Positions 6,229 through 12,584 of a stretch of 16,646 nt of DNA are shown here, one piece after another (within the stretch, counting starts at the first letter, position 1; each line of letters starts with the position of its first letter). Under the pieces are notes generated by a model. The model was not told where the DNA came from. It worked only from the letters and a program-made list of their open reading frames with translations, and searched no databases. Source of the stretch: Microcaldota archaeon (GTDB lineage Archaea; Iainarchaeota; Iainarchaeia; Iainarchaeales; JAGVWC01). The position numbers and the translations under genes are program-made. The DNA is taken from the NCBI GenBank assembly GCA_018813975.1, contig JAHJAQ010000069.1:1-16646 (forward strand), written 5' to 3'.

Positions 6229-8073
6229 ATGCAATACCGGCATGCTCAATTAGAGAATCTACAAGCCCAAACCAAAAAAGATACGTTTGCATCAGACCGG
6301 GAAAAAATCCTTTTAGCACTCCAAAAACTAAATGAACAAAACATTCCCCTTGATTTGAAACAAACTGCTTTGGATACCGGTGCCTTATTGCACGAACTAG
6401 AATTTGGAACTTCCACGATTTTAAGCGCGCTAATTGAACCGATTTTGGAAGAAGATAGCGAGACCATCTTCGGAACAGAAAGCACCATGCTCGCACGCGA
6501 AGTCAAACGCATGGCGAAGATCTTGAAAAAAAACTTTGAAAAAGTACCCTCAGAAACACTTTCTAAATTATTATTAGCACATGCCGAAGACATTCGGATT
6601 CTTATTATTAAAATTGCCAAAACACTAACCAAGCTACGGTTTGCAACAGGAACCAGTGAAGACCAAAAAAACGCGATAGTTTGTTTATTTGTGTGGGTAC
6701 CGATTTGCCACAAGCTTGGCTTGCATAAAATCCGATGGGAATTGGAAGATCTTGCCTTGAAACAACTAAAACCAAAAATATATGAAAGCCTAAAAAAACA
6801 ATTAAACGAAAAAAGAGAAAAAAGAATTGAACGTCAAAAAAAACTAGAAACCAAAATTAAAGAAATATTGGAAAAAAATGGTTTTGAGGCATTTGTTACG
6901 GGAAGAGTCAAAAACATATACCGAATTTACAAAAAAATGGAGCGCGAACAGCAAAAACTATCTGAAATCAATGATTTAATTGCAGTTCGTATTATTTGCA
7001 ACACCACTAAAGAATGTTATCACTTAATGGGAATTCTACAACAAGAATTTGAAGAAATAAAAGGAGGATTCACAGATTATATTGCACACCCAAAACCAAA
7101 CGGATACCAATCCATTCACACGGATATACAATGGAAAAACAACTCCGCGGAAATTCAAATCCGCACATGGGATATGCACATCGAAGCAGAAGATGGATTG
7201 GCAGCTCACTGGGAATACAAACAATACGCCAAGGACCCCCACTTTGATTCGAGATTATCAATTGCCAAACAAATATCCGATTGGGTGGGATTTGAAAAAA
7301 ACCGCGACCTCATGCAAACTCTGCGCATCCAATTCGATAAAAACCGTGTTTTTGTATTTACTCCTAAAAACGAACTCTTGGACTTGCGCGAAGGATCCAC
7401 CCCAATTGATTTTGCATACGCAGTTCACAGCCAACTAGGCGCCAAATGCGAAAAAGCCAAAGTAAATGGAAAACTGGTTCCACTCAGCCATCGATTGGAA
7501 AATGGTGATTTGGTTGAAATTATTACCTCTGATCGACAAGAACCCAAACGCGCGTGGTTATCTTTTGTTCGAACAGAAAAAGCAAAAACCAAGATTAAAA
7601 CCGCTCTAAACATTGAACAACACACTTCAAAACCATTGGCTAAAATCAAAAAATTATTCTTTTCAAGAAAAAAACAAACACAAACACGTTTAGCCAAGTG
7701 TTGTAACCCCTTGCCAGGAGACGAGGTAATTGCATTTAAAACCACTAAACGAAAAATCATTATTCATCGAAAAGACTGTTTAAACTACAAAAAAAACCCT
7801 CAAAAAGCAATTTCAGTTAGTGACGAACAATTTCCCAAACACCCCTATAACGTTGAAATTCACGTGCGCGTTATCAATCGGGTCGGAGTTTTAGCCCAGA
7901 TTCTAAACGAGTTTGCCAAATTTAAGTGCGTGGTAAATTCTACTAATACAATTACCAACGCAAACGAGTTTAGTTGCCGATTTAATATTCAACTCAAAAA
8001 AACTGCGGACCTGGAAAAGTTATTAGAAAAAATTCGCAAAATCAAAGGCGTTTTGGATAGTAAACGTGCTTAG
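6229..8073 (+). CDS. rel: Long RelA/SpoT homologue with dead hydrolase and intact (p)ppGpp synthetase domain
   Basis: The protein has 614 residues and the full bacterial RSH order. Residues of about 25-175 are an HD domain, but the HD pair in LLHDVVEDT reads LIEPILEED (68-76) and the downstream ADRLHNM reads AKTLTKL (130-136). The metal ligands are lost, so (p)ppGpp hydrolysis is unlikely. The synthetase (about 215-335) keeps its key stretches: GRVKNIYRIYKKM (225-237), NDLIAVR (248-254), NGYQSIHT (291-298), EIQIRT (308-313) and AAHW (325-328). The RXKD/EXDD position reads GFTD. A TGS domain (about 374-432), a Cys/His zinc region (CCNP 491-494, H513, C517) and a C-terminal ACT domain (about 540-610) follow; in bacteria these sense uncharged tRNA on the ribosome. 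The inferred role is a monofunctional alarmone synthetase, surprising in an archaeon. Confidence 0.93.
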   Translation: MQYRHAQLENLQAQTKKDTFASDREKILLALQKLNEQNIPLDLKQTALDTGALLHELEFGTSTILSALIEPILEEDSETIFGTESTMLAREVKRMAKILKKNFEKVPSETLSKLLLAHAEDIRILIIKIAKTLTKLRFATGTSEDQKNAIVCLFVWVPICHKLGLHKIRWELEDLALKQLKPKIYESLKKQLNEKREKRIERQKKLETKIKEILEKNGFEAFVTGRVKNIYRIYKKMEREQQKLSEINDLIAVRIICNTTKECYHLMGILQQEFEEIKGGFTDYIAHPKPNGYQSIHTDIQWKNNSAEIQIRTWDMHIEAEDGLAAHWEYKQYAKDPHFDSRLSIAKQISDWVGFEKNRDLMQTLRIQFDKNRVFVFTPKNELLDLREGSTPIDFAYAVHSQLGAKCEKAKVNGKLVPLSHRLENGDLVEIITSDRQEPKRAWLSFVRTEKAKTKIKTALNIEQHTSKPLAKIKKLFFSRKKQTQTRLAKCCNPLPGDEVIAFKTTKRKIIIHRKDCLNYKKNPQKAISVSDEQFPKHPYNVEIHVRVINRVGVLAQILNEFAKFKCVVNSTNTITNANEFSCRFNIQLKKTADLEKLLEKIRKIKGVLDSKRA

Positions 8074-8084
8074 CCAAAAGGCAA

Positions 8085-8096
8085 GGCTTTAAAACG
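8085..8096 (+). promoter_or_regulatory. TATA box of the kaiC-like gene
   Basis: GGCTTTAAAACG is centred about 27 nt before ATG 8118, implying a leaderless mRNA. It nearly matches the lysS box at 8881-8892. Confidence 0.6.
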
Positions 8097-8117
8097 CTCA
8101 AATCGTAATACTATAGT

Positions 8118-8867
8118 ATGAGCGTTGCTCCAAGAAGAATTAAAAGCGGCATTCCTGGCTTGGACGAGTTGATTGAAGGCGGTTTTCCAGAAGGAAGAAG
8201 CACCCTTATTTCTGGTGCTACGGGAACAGGCAAAAGCATTTTTGGCGTCCAATACTTGTATATGGGGGCCAAACAATTCAATGAACCAGGGATTTATGTA
8301 ACCCTAGACGAAAGACCAGAATTAACGCGACAAGACATGCTGCGTTTTGGATGGGACCTTCGCGAATTCGAAGAAAGAAATCTCTTATACATTATTGACG
8401 GGTCTATTGCCAAGATTGGCATTCCAAGCGAAGAACAATTTTCCCTACCCGTAACGGGCTTTGATGTGGACAAATTGTTATTGGAAATCTTGCGGGTTTC
8501 CAAACGCATTAATGCCAAACGCGTGGTAATTGATTCTATTCCGGCAATGGGATTAAACTTTGAAAATGAAAACGAAATTCGAAAAGCCATTTTAAAACTA
8601 TCATTTATGCTTGCACGAACAGGAGTAACTAGTATTTTGATTTCCGAAATTAATGAAACCAGCAATACCTTTGGCAAATACGGAGTAGAAGAATATGTAG
8701 TAGATGGTGTAATCGTATTGCATTATATGGGCTCCGGCATGCAAAGCAACCGCACCATGCACATTCGAAAAATGCGCGCCACCCATCATTCAGAGGATCT
8801 ACACCCACTCAAAATCAGTGACAACGGCATTGAAATTCACAAAGTAGATGAAGCATACGACGAATAG
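8118..8867 (+). CDS. KaiC-like RecA-superfamily ATPase, single domain
   Basis: The protein has 249 residues and one KaiC domain. It opens with the KaiC phrase KSGIPGLDELIEGGFPEG, has Walker A GATGTGKS at 33-40, a LDERPE segment where KaiC carries its catalytic acidic pair, FGWDL typical of the family, and Walker B VVIDS. The C-terminal half has the HIRKMRATHH...ISDNGIEI ending common to archaeal KaiC-like proteins. Circadian KaiC has two such domains; this one has one, as in most archaeal copies. Their functions are mostly unknown, with roles in signalling or regulation of motility proposed for some. It follows rel closely but has its own TATA box. The family is sure; the function is not. Confidence 0.92.
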   Translation: MSVAPRRIKSGIPGLDELIEGGFPEGRSTLISGATGTGKSIFGVQYLYMGAKQFNEPGIYVTLDERPELTRQDMLRFGWDLREFEERNLLYIIDGSIAKIGIPSEEQFSLPVTGFDVDKLLLEILRVSKRINAKRVVIDSIPAMGLNFENENEIRKAILKLSFMLARTGVTSILISEINETSNTFGKYGVEEYVVDGVIVLHYMGSGMQSNRTMHIRKMRATHHSEDLHPLKISDNGIEIHKVDEAYDE

Positions 8868-8880
8868 GGGCCCAAAAAAC

Positions 8881-8892
8881 GGCTTAAAAACG
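8881..8892 (+). promoter_or_regulatory. TATA box of lysS
   Basis: GGCTTAAAAACG is centred about 32 nt before ATG 8919, allowing a leader of only a few nucleotides. Confidence 0.6.
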
Positions 8893-8918
8893 TTTTCTTG
8901 CTAATTAGATGCGATTAC

Positions 8919-10538
8919 ATGTCAACACTCCAAAAAGAAAAAAACCTTGAATCCAGGCCATGGGCAGAAGAAGTAGCAGACCAAGTACTCAAACGAAAAC
9001 AAAAAAGCTTTGTATGCGAAGGAATGTGGACGCCAAGCGGTTTTTTTCACATTGGAAATGCCCGCCCAGAAATCTTTACACCATACGCCGTCAAAAAAGC
9101 CATTGAAGAAAGAAAAAAACCAGTTCAACAAAATTTTATTATTGACGATTTTGATGCGGTTCGAAAAATTCCTGAAGATTTAAACATTCCAGAAAAACAA
9201 CACGAAAAATACTTGGGATTTCCCTGTGCAACCGCCCCTTCCCCCATTCCAGGATACACGTCTTGGGCAGAAGCGTTTACCTCTAATATTCGAAAATTCA
9301 TTCCGCAATTTGGCGTTAAATTAAACATTACCTCTGCGTTTGAAACCTACAAAAAAGGAAAATTCAATGACCTCATTGTGTTTAGTCTCAACCATTCCAA
9401 AGAAATTGTTCAAGTATGGTCACAAGTATCCGGATCTGAAAAAGCCACAAAAGGATTTGTACCCATCCAAATACTGTGTGAAAAATGCAAGCGCATTTAT
9501 TACACCAACGTAACCAAGTGGGACGGCAAAAAAGTATCCTATGAATGCGACTGTGGACAAAAAGGAACGGTTTCGCCCTTAAATGGAAATGCCAAACTAC
9601 ATTGGAGGGTTCACTGGGCGGCACACTGGATCTTGAACAAAGTGGACTTTGAAAGCGCGGGAAAAGACCATTTTTCCAAAGGAGGGTCCGTGGATGTTGG
9701 ACAAGCACTCATGAAAGAAGTATTCAAAAAAAAACCACCCATACAGGTCCCCACGGAATTCATTCAAATTGGCGGGGCCAAAATGTCCGGCTCGGTTGGA
9801 AACGTTATCAACCTCGAACAGTGGTTAGAAGTAGCCAGCCCAGAATTATTTCGCTTCTTGAATTTTTCCTACAAACCCAATTCCGTAATCGAATTCTCTT
9901 TAACCGATAATTCTTTTATATTACTAAATGATCGATTTGATCGATGCGAACGCATTTATTATGACTTGGAAGAAGCCGAAACCAAAAGCATGACACAAAA
10001 ACTAAAGCGCGTATACGAACTATCCCTAATTGAAAAACCCGGCAAACGCATCTTGCAAGTACACTATCCGTTTTTAGCGAACATTGCACAATTATTCGAT
10101 CCAAAAAAACAACTAGAACAAGCCTTGGAAATATTCATTCAAACCAAACACTTGCCCAAAGGATTGTCCACAAAAGAAAAAGGAATTTTACAACAAAAAC
10201 TGGAACGAGCACAAAACTGGGTAAACAACTGGGCACCCGAATCCTACAAAATATCATTTTTGGAAACCATGCCAAGCGAGGTATCATTTTCTCCAGAACA
10301 GAGAAAAACATTGGATGAAATTAGCCGAGCGATTTTAAAAGAAAAAACGCCAGAAGCCATTCAAAAAGCAATCTTTGATATCAGCAGAAACAATACAATA
10401 GAACCAAAACAAAGCTTTAAAGCCATTTATCAAATTGTCCTGGGCAAAAAATTCGGCCCAAAAGTAGGAAACCTCGCATTTGCATTTGGAAAAGAAAAAA
10501 TCGCCAAACGCCTACAAGAAGCATCAAACACCCATTAG
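8919..10538 (+). CDS. lysS: Lysyl-tRNA synthetase, class I
   Basis: The enzyme (539 residues) charges tRNA-Lys. It is the archaeal class I form, unrelated to the class II LysRS of most bacteria. The first ATP-binding motif is HIGN at 44-47 (PSGFFHIGN) and the second is KMSGS at 288-292. Between them Cys187/Cys190 and Cys210/Cys212 make a zinc-binding knob. Residues from about 310 on form the helical anticodon-binding cage. ATG 8919 is preferred over a TTG at 8898 because the TATA box places the transcript start near it and homology begins after it. The 3' end overlaps the convergent YbaK-type gene by 4 nt. Both tRNA-Lys genes of the window lie 2-3 kb downstream. Confidence 0.96.
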   Translation: MSTLQKEKNLESRPWAEEVADQVLKRKQKSFVCEGMWTPSGFFHIGNARPEIFTPYAVKKAIEERKKPVQQNFIIDDFDAVRKIPEDLNIPEKQHEKYLGFPCATAPSPIPGYTSWAEAFTSNIRKFIPQFGVKLNITSAFETYKKGKFNDLIVFSLNHSKEIVQVWSQVSGSEKATKGFVPIQILCEKCKRIYYTNVTKWDGKKVSYECDCGQKGTVSPLNGNAKLHWRVHWAAHWILNKVDFESAGKDHFSKGGSVDVGQALMKEVFKKKPPIQVPTEFIQIGGAKMSGSVGNVINLEQWLEVASPELFRFLNFSYKPNSVIEFSLTDNSFILLNDRFDRCERIYYDLEEAETKSMTQKLKRVYELSLIEKPGKRILQVHYPFLANIAQLFDPKKQLEQALEIFIQTKHLPKGLSTKEKGILQQKLERAQNWVNNWAPESYKISFLETMPSEVSFSPEQRKTLDEISRAILKEKTPEAIQKAIFDISRNNTIEPKQSFKAIYQIVLGKKFGPKVGNLAFAFGKEKIAKRLQEASNTH

Positions 10539-11014
10539 AGTCCCTTGACAAAAATCGTTACCTTGGGTTCGATTAGTTTAACCAAATCCTCACTATTCAT
10601 GCGCACAGAATGAGTATGCAATCCAATATTAAATTCTACAACCTCATTCAACAAAATATCGTGATCAAAAAAAGTGGGAAAACCAGAAAGCTTTCCGGAA
10701 AAAGGAGACACCGAACCAATCTCACACCCGGTTCTCTTCAAAACAAGTTCTGGATCCGCCAAAAACATTTTTTTTTCATCCACCAGTTTGGCGACTTTTT
10801 TAAGGTCAATTCTTTTGTCCGCAGAAATACAAAACAAAAAAATAGTGCCAGAACCGCCTTGCAATACCATGGCCTTAACCCCTTGTTTTAAGGCAACACC
10901 GCGCACTTGGGCGGCTTGTTGCGAAGTAAAAACCGGTTCGTGTTCTAAAACCTTAAATTCAACACCCGATTGTTCCAGCAACGCAACAATTTTCTTTTTT
11001 TCATCCACACCCAT
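10535..11014 (-). CDS. YbaK/EbsC-type aminoacyl-tRNA deacylase
   Basis: The protein has 159 residues and covers one YbaK/ProX editing domain. Features are HEPVFTSQQAAQVRG (25-39), the conserved lysine in GVKAMVL (Lys47), and the GSVSPF loop near residue 100 that lines the pocket in family members. These proteins hydrolyse mischarged tRNA, such as Cys- or Ala-tRNA-Pro, as free-standing editors; which amino acid this one removes cannot be told from sequence. It is convergent with lysS with a 4-nt overlap. No SD sequence is visible, and the upstream minus-strand sequence is very T-rich. Confidence 0.88.
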   Translation of the reverse strand: MGVDEKKKIVALLEQSGVEFKVLEHEPVFTSQQAAQVRGVALKQGVKAMVLQGGSGTIFLFCISADKRIDLKKVAKLVDEKKMFLADPELVLKRTGCEIGSVSPFSGKLSGFPTFFDHDILLNEVVEFNIGLHTHSVRMNSEDLVKLIEPKVTIFVKGL

Positions 11015-11294
11015 ACTAAAAAAGAAAACAGAAACAAAGAAAAAACAACCGCCGCCCCAAAAAAAAGAGTTTTGGAAAAAAAACAGAACAAAAAAAAAGA
11101 AATTGGAAAAAGTTATCTTTTTTTACAAAAAAATTAAATGCGACAACTTTTTTTACCAGCTTTTTGAAAAAAAGCGGTTGTCAAATTGCAGAAGTAGTAT
11201 TTAAAGGTTCGTTTAAGCGAAACCTTTATATTCCTCTACATAACGAAGTCTTATAGTGTCTACATAATAGTAGGCATTGGAGTTGAAAAATCCA
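11015..11294. other. Intergenic region with homopolymer runs and an inverted repeat
   Basis: About 280 nt carry no convincing protein gene. The left half is purine-rich on the plus strand with many A runs. GACAAC plus T7 (11142-11154) faces A7 (11167-11173) and GTTGTC (11177-11182), making a long hairpin with a GCG bulge. The right part holds the promoter of the small basic protein: TATTTAAAGG at 11199-11208 lies inside a second inverted repeat (11203-11211 with 11218-11227, one bulged A). Nothing here resembles a known RNA family. Confidence 0.5.
11199..11208 (+). promoter_or_regulatory. Promoter/operator-like inverted repeat before the small basic protein
   Basis: TATTTAAAGG is a good TATA-like box. 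It forms the left arm of an inverted repeat whose right arm ends at 11227 in CCTTTATA, itself a possible second TATA box. A regulator or alternative start sites are possible. Confidence 0.4.
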
Positions 11295-11405
11295 ATGAGA
11301 AAAAGAAAAACTACGGTTCGTAAAAAAGTTCGTAGAACAACCACAAAGAAAGTTGTTAAACGAAGAAAAAGACGAACTACCAAAGTAAAACGAAAACGCA
11401 AGTAA
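11295..11405 (+). CDS. 36-residue highly basic protein
   Basis: A short gene encodes MRKRKTTVRKKVRRTTTKKV and 16 more residues, ending KVKRKRK. More than half the residues are Lys or Arg; the rest are mainly Thr and Val, with no acidic or aromatic residue. That composition suggests nucleic-acid binding, such as a chromatin or ribosome-associated peptide, and resembles basic tails of histone-like proteins. Support for a real gene: it sits alone between a TATA-like box and a strong hairpin/T-rich terminator, and GGAG at 11279-11282 precedes the ATG by 12 nt. ATTGGA (11276-11281) can pair with TCCAAT (11291-11296), which would hide both the SD and part of the start codon. Alternatively the transcript is a noncoding RNA and the frame is chance. 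Confidence 0.6.
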   Translation: MRKRKTTVRKKVRRTTTKKVVKRRKRRTTKVKRKRK

Positions 11406-11418
11406 ATTGCGTTTTCAA

Positions 11419-11458
11419 GGAGCGGGCTTTTGTCCGCTCCGCATTCTATTTTTATTCC
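11419..11458 (+). terminator. Hairpin plus T-rich terminator
   Basis: GGAGCGG (11419-11425) pairs with CCGCTCC (11434-11440) around an 8-nt loop, followed by a T-rich tail. It lies 13 nt after the stop of the small basic protein and separates it from the minus-strand tRNA island. Confidence 0.7.
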
Positions 11459-11475
11459 AAAAAATATTTTCTATT

Positions 11476-11507
11476 ATTTCTATTTGAACGATTAAAGAAA
11501 TAGAAAT
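11476..11507. repeat. Perfect 10-bp AT-rich inverted repeat
   Basis: ATTTCTATTT (11476-11485) and AAATAGAAAT (11498-11507) are perfect reverse complements around a 12-nt loop. The right arm touches the orphan tRNA fragment. On the minus strand this hairpin follows the tRNA-Phe unit and may stop or stabilise its transcript. Confidence 0.55.
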
Positions 11508-11536
11508 GGGGCTGAAGGGATTTGAACCCTCGACAA
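11507..11536 (-). pseudogene. Orphan tRNA 3' fragment (variable loop, T arm, acceptor 3' strand)
   Basis: On the minus strand this reads TTGTC (variable loop), GAGGG-TTCAAAT-CCCTT (a T arm with one G-U pair), CAGCCCC (acceptor 3' strand, needing a GGGGCTG partner) and A73. No 5' half with GGGGCTG, D arm or anticodon arm is present nearby; only 6 nt separate it from the 3' end of tRNA-Phe. It could be the 3' part of a trans-spliced split tRNA, a remnant left by an element that integrated into a tRNA gene, or a decayed tRNA. The sequence before the variable loop (TTTTA) does not look like an anticodon-stem strand, which is against a normal split at the anticodon. Confidence 0.6.
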
Positions 11537-11542
11537 TAAAAT

Positions 11543-11673
11543 TGGGTTGGGAGGGACTTGAACCCCCGACCACTCGGTCACCGACCGAACGTATTCCCTT
11601 CTGGGACTTCAGCTACACCAGACCAGATTAAATCAAAAGTCTTCGAGTGCTCTCCCAGCTGAGCTACCAACCC
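11543..11673 (-). tRNA. tRNA-Phe(GAA) with two introns
   Basis: The gene is 131 nt and the spliced tRNA 73 nt. Exons are 11673-11644 (positions 1-30), 11613-11607 (31-37, GCTGAAG) and 11578-11543 (38-73). Joined, they give the acceptor GGGTTGG/CCAACCC, D arm GCTC/GAGC, anticodon stem CTCGG/CCGAG with loop CTGAAGA, and a T arm with one G-U pair. Intron 1 (30 nt, 11643-11614) sits at the rare position 30/31. Its BHB has central helix CACT/GGTG, bulges CG|A and TA|G, and inner helix AGAC/GTCT. Intron 2 (28 nt, 11606-11579) is at the common 37/38 position, with central helix CTGA/TCGG and bulges AG|T and TG|A. G31 lies beyond intron 1, so the full outer helix of intron 2 forms only after intron 1 is removed. 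CCA is not encoded. Confidence 0.92.
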
Positions 11674-11704
11674 AAAACAGTGCAAATATTGTTCGAAAGA
11701 GTAC

Positions 11705-11711
11705 TTTTAAA
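11705..11711 (-). promoter_or_regulatory. TATA box of tRNA-Phe overlapping the endonuclease stop codon
   Basis: TTTAAAA on the minus strand is centred about 35 nt before the mature tRNA 5' end, allowing a short leader. It contains the TAA stop (11709-11707) of the upstream LAGLIDADG gene. Confidence 0.5.
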
Positions 11712-12354
11712 CATTGCCATATTTTTCCACCAAGATTGCCCTGGCTTTCTCTCGTTTTACTGGGTTGGAGAAGCCAATCTCATTAAACCATTTCAACAAG
11801 TTTTTCCACCCAAACAAAGCCACTTTATAGGCAGGACGCGTAGAAAGCCTTGAATAGGAAAACCTCAAATTAGCCGCCCTAAATCCTTGAGAAAGCAAAA
11901 TATTTCTGGTTTGACTGGCGAGTTCTTTGCTAACAGTCGTTATCTCAAGAGAAGGATAACGATCAATACCCGGTTTTTTGGAAACAAACACGGAACCATC
12001 TGTGTCCACTAGTCCACGCAATACATGACGACTATATTTCCAATCATTCCGTAAAACAGAGGGGATCACCACAGTATAACACTTTTTGGCTCCAAAAGGC
12101 AATTCAAAAAAACCCAGTAAACGCTCAACAATTGGTTTAGATTGAAAAACGATTCTAAGCCCCCCACCTCGAAAGAAAGGCTTCTTTTTGATTCCCCACT
12201 CCAACTCTATTAAAGTACACAAATGCTTTAGATACTCGGCATCATTAGTTCGATGTCCAGTTACTCCAACAAGGTACTTGCCAAAGCCACGATAAATGTG
12301 TCCATCACCAATAATTGCACCAACTAGTTCACATTCGTTTTCGGAAACATTCAT
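11707..12354 (-). CDS. LAGLIDADG homing endonuclease, intact
   Basis: The protein has 215 residues and two LAGLIDADG helices: LVGAIIGDG (10-18, catalytic Asp17) and LRGLVDTDG (112-120, catalytic Asp119). It is therefore a monomeric, pseudo-symmetric enzyme that would cut a long asymmetric site. Between the motifs are the usual phrases such as KPIVERLLGFFELPFG, and the C-terminal KNLLKWFNEIGFSNP is typical of archaeal rRNA- or tRNA-intron enzymes. It is not inside an intron; the gene is free-standing and ends 34 nt before tRNA-Phe. A TAAAATAA box (plus 12379-12386) 29 nt before ATG 12354 suggests a leaderless mRNA. The start lies exactly 50 nt after a conserved motif shared with the second endonuclease gene. 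The likely target is a tRNA or intron insertion site, which is inference. Confidence 0.9.
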   Translation of the reverse strand: MNVSENECELVGAIIGDGHIYRGFGKYLVGVTGHRTNDAEYLKHLCTLIELEWGIKKKPFFRGGGLRIVFQSKPIVERLLGFFELPFGAKKCYTVVIPSVLRNDWKYSRHVLRGLVDTDGSVFVSKKPGIDRYPSLEITTVSKELASQTRNILLSQGFRAANLRFSYSRLSTRPAYKVALFGWKNLLKWFNEIGFSNPVKREKARAILVEKYGNV

Positions 12355-12403
12355 TACAAAAAATAGTCTTGGCCCGTTATTTTACTTTGGTAGCGGTTCA
12401 TTG

Positions 12404-12420
12404 CCACTGAAATCGTCGAA
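12404..12420 (-). repeat. Conserved island motif, copy 1 (50 nt before intact endonuclease)
   Basis: On the plus strand this reads CCACTGAAATCGTCGAA. With its flank it is part of a 22-nt block (minus strand TTCG-A-CGATTTCAGTGGCAATG) that copy 3 matches except at one base. The motif edge is 50 nt from the endonuclease start codon. Confidence 0.7.
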
Positions 12421-12424
12421 CAGC

Positions 12425-12443
12425 TTTTTTGCTCCGCAAAAAA
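12425..12443. repeat. Hairpin: TTTTTTGC / GCAAAAAA
   Basis: An 8-bp perfect inverted repeat with a TCC loop lies directly beside motif copy 1 in the spacer between the endonuclease and zinc-finger genes. Confidence 0.6.
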
Positions 12444-12469
12444 CCTGGAAAAAAACGAGCACAGTTATA

Positions 12470-12486
12470 CCCCATCGAAAATGGGG
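12470..12486. repeat. Hairpin: CCCCAT / ATGGGG
   Basis: A 6-bp perfect inverted repeat with loop CGAAA. The overlapping pair CGAAAAT (12476-12482) and ATTTTCG (12493-12499) offers a competing fold. Confidence 0.55.
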
Positions 12487-12500
12487 CGACCTATTTTCGC

Positions 12501-12518
12501 CAGCCTTAGCTGAGGCTG
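12501..12518. repeat. Hairpin: CAGCCT / AGGCTG
   Basis: A 6-bp perfect inverted repeat with a 6-nt loop ends 2 nt before motif copy 2. Confidence 0.55.
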
Positions 12519-12520
12519 TA

Positions 12521-12537
12521 CCACTGAAATTGTCGAA
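12521..12537 (-). repeat. Conserved island motif, copy 2
   Basis: The plus strand reads CCACTGAAATTGTCGAA, with one change from copy 1. It is 117 nt from copy 1 in the same orientation. No endonuclease follows it; the minus strand downstream holds only a 25-codon frame with no homology I can see, so it may mark a decayed unit. Confidence 0.65.
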
Positions 12538-12545
12538 AAAAGAAC

Positions 12546-12554
12546 GTTTAAAAA
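12546..12554 (+). promoter_or_regulatory. TATA box of the zinc-finger gene
   Basis: GTTTAAAAA is centred about 35 nt before ATG 12585, allowing a leader of a few nucleotides. Confidence 0.5.
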
Positions 12555-12584
12555 ACCTTAGAACGATTTTTTCATAGATCTCTA

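Noticed and set aside
5982..6335. Protein-coding frame across the SRP RNA
   Set aside because: The region folds as SRP RNA with a diagnostic helix 8, and the frame runs into rel in another phase without homology.
10674..11204. 176-residue plus-strand frame opposite the YbaK-type gene
   Set aside because: The first part is antisense to a clear deacylase gene, and the remainder is low-complexity Lys/Phe from A and T runs.
11543..11673. tRNA-Lys or tRNA-Thr reading of the first island tRNA
   Set aside because: Using TTTT near 11635 or GGT near 11580 as anticodon leaves no U33 or breaks the stem. Only the two-intron GAA model pairs fully.
11543..12354. Endonuclease gene lying inside a tRNA intron
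   Set aside because: The tRNA-Phe introns are 30 and 28 nt and complete; the gene ends before the tRNA begins.
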